Of a stretch of DNA of 17,743 nucleotides, positions 13,131 to 17,743 are shown one piece after another. This stretch comes from Hyphomicrobium sp. (GTDB taxonomy: Bacteria; Pseudomonadota; Alphaproteobacteria; Rhizobiales; Hyphomicrobiaceae): NCBI GenBank assembly GCA_025927515.1, contig JAICLG010000019.1, positions 1 through 17,743 of the forward strand, in the 5' to 3' direction. Numbering within the stretch: the stretch's first letter is position 1; every line of letters begins with the position of its first letter. The position numbers and the translations under genes are program-made. The notes below the pieces were generated by a model. That model saw only the letters and a list, made by a program, of their open reading frames with translations, made no database searches and had not been told where the DNA came from.

Positions 13131-14792
13131 TTGAACATCCAGACGGCTGACTTTATCCAGCGGGCGCCGAGTTTTCAGCTCCCGGCCTTAGATACCGCTG
13201 TCAATCCGCCGAGCGCGCCGATTGCGCCTGCTGTTGTCATTCCGCCGTTTGGACCGCGAATAATCGTTGGGATGATCGGCGCGCTCGTCGCTGTGATCAT
13301 GTCAGCGGTCAACTACTACTCCACCGACATAAACATGGGGGACATTCAGGGCGGTTTTCTATTCGGCCACGATGAAGCCGCTTGGGCCCGCAGCTTGTTC
13401 GAGGTGGGAACCGTCATCGGTATGACCTTCGCGCCGTGGTGCGCCATCACTTTTTCCCTGAGGCGCTTCTGTCTGGTTATGACGGCCACGATGATGATCA
13501 TCGGAATCATGTTTCCATTCGCGCCAAATATCGAAGTGTTTTACGCCCTCCGCTTGCTGCAGGGCATGTCCGGTGGATTTCTAACTCCGATCCTTCTTAC
13601 GGTCGCATTGCGTTATTGTCCGCCGCAATACGGACTCTTTGCATTTGCGGCGTACGCGCTGAGTTCGAATTTCGGACCCAACATGGCGTTGCCGGCGGCC
13701 GCGTGGTCGAGCGATTACGGCGGTTACCCGTGGATTTTTTGGAACATTGTTCCCTTCAGCGCCATCAGCATAGCCGCGGTCGCCTACGGAATTCCGAAAG
13801 ATCCGCTTCGTCTCGATCGCTTCAAGACGTTCGATTGGGTCGGCGTGCTCGCAGGAGTACCGTCGATTAGTGCGCTCGTGATCGCGGCTAGCCAATGCGA
13901 CAGGCTGAATTGGCTTTCATCACCGCTGTTTTGCTTTCTGTTGATCGGTGGAGGATGTCTGTTCTGCTTTTTCCTGGTCAACGAATGGTTTCATCCAGAG
14001 CCGATCTTCAACTTGCGCATCCTTGCCCGGCCGAATTTCTTGCATTCGGTTGTCGGCATTGTTGCGCTCGTCGTGATCTTCCTGGGCGTCATCGAAATAC
14101 CTATTTTCTTCCTCAGCGAAATGAAAGGCTATCGCCCAACGGACGTCGCACCGTTGGCGCTTATCATCGCGCTTCCGCAACTCGTGATATTGCCGGTGGT
14201 ATCGGCGATATTGAACATCGAGAAGGTCGATTGCCGACTGATTTTCGCGATTGGCCTGGGGCTCGTTGCTTACTCTTGCTATCTCGCGACCTTCATAACG
14301 TCAGATTGGATTCGCACCGACTTCTACTTCATTGTTGCGCTGCTGGCCCTCGGGGAAGCGATGGCGATATTGCCGCTCCTGATGTTCGTAGTGGCCGACA
14401 TGGCGCCCGAGGAAGGTCCTTACGTTTCGGCGATGTTCAACTCGATGAAGGGATTCGCATCGGTTCTTATTAGGACTCTTCTTGAGGGCCTAGGACACAT
14501 CCGAACCCAATATCACTCGTCCATTATCGCTTCCGAGTTGGGACGAAATCCTTTGGCATATGAGGAACGCCTTGCGACCTTAAATCACCATCTCGGATCG
14601 GCTATCGGCGATGAAGGTACGCGCGCCGATGCCTCTCTCGAGATGCTAGCACACCAAGTGCATGCACAAAGCTATACGCTTGCAATAGCCGACATGTATC
14701 GCCTGTTGTTGCTGTTGACTCTCGCGATGATCGTCCTCACTGGCGTCTTGCCAACTCGCGTTCGGCCGCCTCGCTCCGCAATAGCACGTTGA
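13131..14792 (+). CDS. MFS multidrug exporter, DHA2/EmrB-like (14 helices)
   Basis: This is a proton-driven export pump of the inner membrane, of the EmrB/QacA-type group. The first membrane helix (RIIVGMIGALVAVIMSAV) starts about 45 residues in. Family features follow: FGHDEAAWARSLFEVGTVIGM, the FSLRRF loop, RLLQGMSGGFLTPI with the motif-C-like glycine pattern, and a large loop near the C-terminus (HSSIIASELG...HHLGSAIGDEG) before the last helix. I chose TTG at 13131 because AAAAGGA sits at normal spacing before it; GTG at 13056 is in frame but has no ribosome site, and no ATG is available near the N-terminus. The frame gives 553 residues, normal for this group. The HlyD-type adaptor gene begins 13 bases downstream, so the two form an EmrAB-like pair. 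The substrate is unknown. Confidence 0.88.
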   Translation: MNIQTADFIQRAPSFQLPALDTAVNPPSAPIAPAVVIPPFGPRIIVGMIGALVAVIMSAVNYYSTDINMGDIQGGFLFGHDEAAWARSLFEVGTVIGMTFAPWCAITFSLRRFCLVMTATMMIIGIMFPFAPNIEVFYALRLLQGMSGGFLTPILLTVALRYCPPQYGLFAFAAYALSSNFGPNMALPAAAWSSDYGGYPWIFWNIVPFSAISIAAVAYGIPKDPLRLDRFKTFDWVGVLAGVPSISALVIAASQCDRLNWLSSPLFCFLLIGGGCLFCFFLVNEWFHPEPIFNLRILARPNFLHSVVGIVALVVIFLGVIEIPIFFLSEMKGYRPTDVAPLALIIALPQLVILPVVSAILNIEKVDCRLIFAIGLGLVAYSCYLATFITSDWIRTDFYFIVALLALGEAMAILPLLMFVVADMAPEEGPYVSAMFNSMKGFASVLIRTLLEGLGHIRTQYHSSIIASELGRNPLAYEERLATLNHHLGSAIGDEGTRADASLEMLAHQVHAQSYTLAIADMYRLLLLLTLAMIVLTGVLPTRVRPPRSAIAR

Positions 14793-14805
14793 AAGGTTCC
14801 GTCGG

Positions 14806-15888
14806 ATGCCTCTTCTTCATACCAAGTCGCGTGTCGCCCAAGGCACTGGTTTGCTTCTGCTCACAGGAGCGGCTTGGACGCTCGGTTGGTATTTGTTTTC
14901 CAATCCGTCATTTCAGAAAACTGAAGATGCGTACGTGACTGCGGACTTTACGTTGGTCGCACCCAAGATCGCAGGATTGGTCGAGACTGTGCTTGTCGAG
15001 GATAATCAAGCTGTACACGCAGGCCAGCTTTTGGTGAAGATCGACGATCGCGATCTCAAAACCGCGCTTGAGCAAGCCAGGGCGAACGTTGCTTCTGCCA
15101 ATGCTTCTATAAGAAACAAGCAAGCCGGAATCACTTCACAAAAATCAATTATTGATGCCGCTAGAGCCCAGATCGATATCGATGAGGCCAACCAAACTTT
15201 CGCGGAGCAGGATAACTCGCGCTACGCCCATCTCGCTTCGAAGGGGTATGGGAGTGTGCAAAATGCACAGCAGGCCGCGTCCCGCATCGCCAGCGCAAAG
15301 GCGACGGTTGCGCGAGATACAGCCGCATTGGAAACGTCCATCAGACAACTCGACGTGCTGAAGGCAGAACTCGCTCAGGCGCAAGCGGAGCACATGCACG
15401 ACGAAGCCATCTTGAGCCAAGCGCAACTGAATCTGTCTTATACGAAGATACGCGCGCCAATCGACGGTATTATCGGAAGGCGATCGGTTCGGCCGGGTGC
15501 ATACGTCAATGTTGGATCAACCTTGCTTGCTGTGGTGCCGATATCGCAGTCGTACATTCTAGCAAATTTTCAGGAGAGCCAAATTGGCAAGATGCGGCTG
15601 CATCAGCCCGTCTCCATCACTGTGGATGCATACCCTGGCATGAAGCTGCACGGTCACATAGACAGCCTCGCCCCCGCGACCGATGTGACCTTCTCTCCGA
15701 TACAGCCCGACAATGCTACCGGAAATTTCACCAAAATCGTGCAGCGCGTTCCGGTGAAGATAGTCATTGAGTCCAATGAAAGCGCGGCTCATAGGTTGCG
15801 CGTGGGCATGTCGGTAATTTCGACCGTGGATGTGAGAGCGCAGGGTAATCTCCCCGTTGAAACCAACGGGCGGGCGAACTTCCCATGA
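14806..15888 (+). CDS. HlyD/EmrA-family membrane fusion protein
   Basis: The 360-residue adaptor partners the MFS pump. One membrane helix lies at about 13-31 (GTGLLLLTGAAWTLGWYLF). It is followed by FQKTEDAYVTADFTLVAPKIAG, the hallmark start of EmrA-like proteins, a lipoyl half-motif (VEDNQAVHAGQLLVKIDDRD) and a long alanine-rich coiled-coil hairpin at about 85-205. Then comes the second lipoyl half (IRAPIDGIIGRRSVRPGAYVNVG) and a beta-barrel (DSLAPATDVTFSPIQPDNATGNFTKIVQRVPVKI). AAAGG lies ten bases before the ATG. The stop overlaps another ATG (ATGA at 15885), but the frame that follows is short and unrecognised. An outer-membrane channel gene, often third in such operons, is missing. Confidence 0.93.
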   Translation: MPLLHTKSRVAQGTGLLLLTGAAWTLGWYLFSNPSFQKTEDAYVTADFTLVAPKIAGLVETVLVEDNQAVHAGQLLVKIDDRDLKTALEQARANVASANASIRNKQAGITSQKSIIDAARAQIDIDEANQTFAEQDNSRYAHLASKGYGSVQNAQQAASRIASAKATVARDTAALETSIRQLDVLKAELAQAQAEHMHDEAILSQAQLNLSYTKIRAPIDGIIGRRSVRPGAYVNVGSTLLAVVPISQSYILANFQESQIGKMRLHQPVSITVDAYPGMKLHGHIDSLAPATDVTFSPIQPDNATGNFTKIVQRVPVKIVIESNESAAHRLRVGMSVISTVDVRAQGNLPVETNGRANFP

Positions 15889-16043
15889 TTCTAAGTCGCG
15901 CCGAAAATCCGGTAGACGACTTTTCGTGCCTTACAGTGCTCGTGTTCGTACTTCAGAACGTTGCCGACTGGAGAGCTCGCGGAAAAGGCGGCCTCGTCTC
16001 CGTAGTCCCAGTTTGGCTGCCGGAGGTCGGCTTCAAGAGGTGA
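15885..16043 (+). CDS. Short open frame overlapping the adaptor stop, possibly a truncated third gene
   Basis: An ATG overlapping the HlyD-type stop (ATGA) opens a 52-codon frame (MILSRAENPVDDFS...LPEVGFKR). Its stop TGA lies exactly at the outer end of the insertion-sequence remnant. The overlap is typical of operon coupling, and ending in the element suggests that an original longer gene was cut. However, the residues resemble neither an outer-membrane channel nor any family I know, so it may be a chance frame. Confidence 0.2.
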   Translation: MILSRAENPVDDFSCLTVLVFVLQNVADWRARGKGGLVSVVPVWLPEVGFKR

Positions 16044-16220
16044 CTGTGTAAGAACTCGCGGCGTGATGGGCGATCTTGCAAGGTAAGCGGGCTCCGCTCG
16101 ACCTCACCCGCGCACCGCTGCGATGAGCGTTTGAACGCCCATGATGGAGATCATCCGTTTGATGTTGTAGGCCGGCACGCAGAGGCTCATTTCCGCCCTC
16201 ACGCGATCTACTTCCGCCGA
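16041..16220 (-). mobile_element. Insertion-sequence remnant: transposase C-terminus and one end
   Basis: On the minus strand, codons from 16211 to a stop at 16104-16106 read VDRVRAEMSLCVPAYNIKRM and then ISIMGVQTLIAAVRG. This is the characteristic tail of IS1182/IS5-type DDE transposases (usual form: EMSL-VLAYN-KR-..I-G). An in-frame stop lies just upstream, and the rest of the transposase is absent. After the stop the sequence runs to GAGTTCTTACACAGTC (16057-16042), which resembles the terminal repeat of such elements. The other end was not found, so this is a degraded fragment. The family name is from memory of the motif. Confidence 0.6.
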
Positions 16221-16241
16221 GAGACGTTTTTATCGACGCAA

Positions 16242-16259
16242 TGCAGAGTTTGCGGACAT
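16242..16259 (+). repeat. Short dispersed repeat, copy 2
   Basis: TGCAGAGTTTGCGGACAT matches 4461-4478 at 17 of 18 bases. Its GCGGACA (16252-16258) is mirrored by TGTCCGC at 16302-16308, forming an inverted repeat with a 43-base interior. It lies in gene-free DNA between the insertion-sequence fragment and the flavoprotein gene. Confidence 0.4.
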
Positions 16260-16359
16260 CTGAGCTTGCTTTCCGGATGGCCATCATGGGCGATCGACAT
16301 TTGTCCGCTATTCATCGAAAGGGGAATCAGTAGCTACTACGTCGGACTCTTTGCGCTTC

Positions 16360-17733
16360 TTAGTTGGAAGGAACTCGCAAAAACAGCGCGTTTAATCCTT
16401 CGCTCATCGTCGGATGAGCAAAGATTGCATCTCGCAATGCCGTATACGGCATGCGCGCGAGCATTGCTGTCTGGACCACCGCTATAACCTCTCCCGCTTC
16501 TGGGCCAACCATCGCGAACCCGAGGATGCGGTCGTCCTCACCCACCACCGCTTTCATAAATCCGCGCGTTTCGGAGATGGTACGAGCGCGCAAGACGCCC
16601 GTCATCGCGAGCTTTGCGACGCGAAACTTCAACCCGTGTTCTTGGGCCTGCATTTCGCTCAGTCCAACGCGGCCCAGCTGTGGATCGGTGAACATGCAAG
16701 AGGGAATTAAGCGCTCCTTCGTGCTGCGGCCTCCACCGGAGAGATTGTCGCGAATGATGCGAAAGTCGTCAAACGACGCATGCGTGAATTGCGGGCTGCC
16801 GGCGCATTCGCCGATCGCCCAGGTCTCCGGCGCCGTCGTCTCGAGGCGATCATTGATGACGATAAATCCGTGCGCGTCGAGGGTGACTCCGGCCGCGTCA
16901 AGTCCAATGCCGGACGTGTTTGGAGTTCGCCCGACCGCAACCAGCAGATCGGAGCCGGTGATGGTCCCATTCTGCGTCGCGACCGTCACGTTTCGTCCGG
17001 ATTGTCCCTCGACCTTCGAGACCTTCGCGTCCAGTTCTATCGTAATGTTTTCGCTGCGAAGCGCTTCGGTAACTTCGTTAGCGACATCAGGATCTTCTCG
17101 ACCCGCAAGCTGAGGCCCGGCCTCTATGATGGTTACTTTCGATCCGAAGCGGCGATAGGTTTGAGCAAGCTCAAGACCCACGTAGCCACCGCCGAGTACG
17201 ATGAGGTGGCTAGGCAGACGATCGAGTTCCAACACTTCGATGTTTGTCATCGGTTTGGAGGTGGCCAGCCCCGGGATATCCGGGATCGTCGCGTGGGTTC
17301 CGATATTGATGAAAAGGCGATCGGCGGTAAATCGCGCCATGCCGCCGTCGTTCAGGCTGACGTCAACCGTCTTTGGCGCGACGAACCGGGCATCGCCCAT
17401 GATCAGTTCAGCGCCGCTTTCCTTGAATAGATCGAGATGCAACTTAATGAGCCCATCGATCATCGCGCGTTTTCTTGCGACGACCTTGCTCATGTCCGTT
17501 GTCACCGGACCGGTGATGGATCCGAACTCCGATGCACGATGCACCAGGTCGGCGACCTTGGCGCTCCAAATTTCATTCTTGCTGGGAAGACAATTCGTGT
17601 TCGGGCAGGAACCGCCGATCAGTCGACGCTCAATGACGGCAACCTTCAATCCGGATCTGGCGAGATGCCAGGCCAAGTATTTTCCGCCCTCGCCACTTCC
17701 GATGACCAAAGCCTGATAGTGGGAAGAATCCAT
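16360..17733 (-). CDS. FAD-dependent pyridine-nucleotide disulfide oxidoreductase (dihydrolipoamide dehydrogenase/mercuric-reductase-like)
   Basis: This complete 457-residue cytoplasmic flavoprotein has an N-terminal FAD site (VIGSGEGGKYLAWHLA), the redox-active pair C43 and C48 in GGSCPNTNCLPSK, an NAD(P) site (VLGGGYVGLELAQTY, then E at the strand end), a second FAD motif (ETTAPETWAIGECAG) and the C-terminal H440/E445 pair in HPTMSEGLN. This is the plan of lipoamide dehydrogenase, glutathione reductase and mercuric reductase. It lacks both the N-terminal heavy-metal domain and the C-terminal vicinal cysteines of true MerA, so mercury reduction is unlikely. No 2-oxoacid dehydrogenase genes are nearby. 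GAGG lies six bases before the ATG, at the window edge. The natural substrate is unknown; a thiol, disulfide or quinone-type acceptor is possible. Confidence 0.9.
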   Translation of the reverse strand: MDSSHYQALVIGSGEGGKYLAWHLARSGLKVAVIERRLIGGSCPNTNCLPSKNEIWSAKVADLVHRASEFGSITGPVTTDMSKVVARKRAMIDGLIKLHLDLFKESGAELIMGDARFVAPKTVDVSLNDGGMARFTADRLFINIGTHATIPDIPGLATSKPMTNIEVLELDRLPSHLIVLGGGYVGLELAQTYRRFGSKVTIIEAGPQLAGREDPDVANEVTEALRSENITIELDAKVSKVEGQSGRNVTVATQNGTITGSDLLVAVGRTPNTSGIGLDAAGVTLDAHGFIVINDRLETTAPETWAIGECAGSPQFTHASFDDFRIIRDNLSGGGRSTKERLIPSCMFTDPQLGRVGLSEMQAQEHGLKFRVAKLAMTGVLRARTISETRGFMKAVVGEDDRILGFAMVGPEAGEVIAVVQTAMLARMPYTALRDAIFAHPTMSEGLNALFLRVPSN

Positions 17734-17743
17734 GTTTTGCCTC

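Noticed and set aside
16360..17733. Mercuric reductase (merA)
   Set aside because: The heavy-metal domain and C-terminal cysteine pair are missing and no mer genes are nearby, so only the broader family is called.

Overview
The window looks like chromosomal DNA from a moderately GC-rich alphaproteobacterium, most likely a methylotrophic member of the Hyphomicrobiales. The main reasons are a lanthanide-type PQQ methanol dehydrogenase (xoxF, XoxF5-like), proteobacterial RND and EmrAB-like efflux systems, an ada/hydroxylase/alkB repair locus and the tail of a transposase of a type common in that order. The genus call is inference. No rRNA, tRNA or CRISPR array was seen.

Layout from left to right. 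(1) 133-4407: a 20-bp perfect palindrome, then a two-gene RND efflux operon (lipoprotein adaptor plus AcrB-type pump, ATGA overlap). (2) 4408-5043: gene-poor DNA with one short repeat. (3) 5044-6429, minus strand: a decayed DNA-alkylation-repair operon. alkB has lost its centre. A 2OG-Fe(II) hydroxylase-like gene is intact. The ada gene survives only as its methyltransferase tail, joined in frame to the first codons of a zinc alcohol dehydrogenase and then broken by a one-base frameshift. (4) 6455-8141: a secreted DUF3617-like protein, and divergently a histone-deacetylase-family hydrolase with a Tat signal. (5) 8175-9645, minus strand: a START/AHSA1-type domain fused to an FMN-binding PNPOx-like domain, with an overlapping ArsR-family regulator. 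(6) 9788-9845: a nearly two-fold symmetric regulatory element carrying two operator palindromes and two fully overlapping, opposed sigma70-like promoters. (7) 9933-11759: xoxF, followed by a clear intrinsic terminator. (8) 11995-15888: a LysR regulator, an MFS (DHA2-like) exporter and an HlyD/EmrA-type adaptor, with matching 13-bp LysR-type boxes before the regulator and before the exporter. (9) 15889-16359: an insertion-sequence remnant and a repeat shared with region 2. (10) 16360-17733, minus strand: a dihydrolipoamide-dehydrogenase/mercuric-reductase-like flavoprotein.

The most interesting points are the mirror-image promoter that appears to tie a solitary lanthanide methanol dehydrogenase to an ArsR/AHSA1-PNPOx module, the chimeric and degraded ada-alkB locus whose middle gene alone has survived, and the paired LysR boxes that predict the regulon of the EmrAB-like pump. 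All family assignments are by reading the translated sequence; none was checked against a database.
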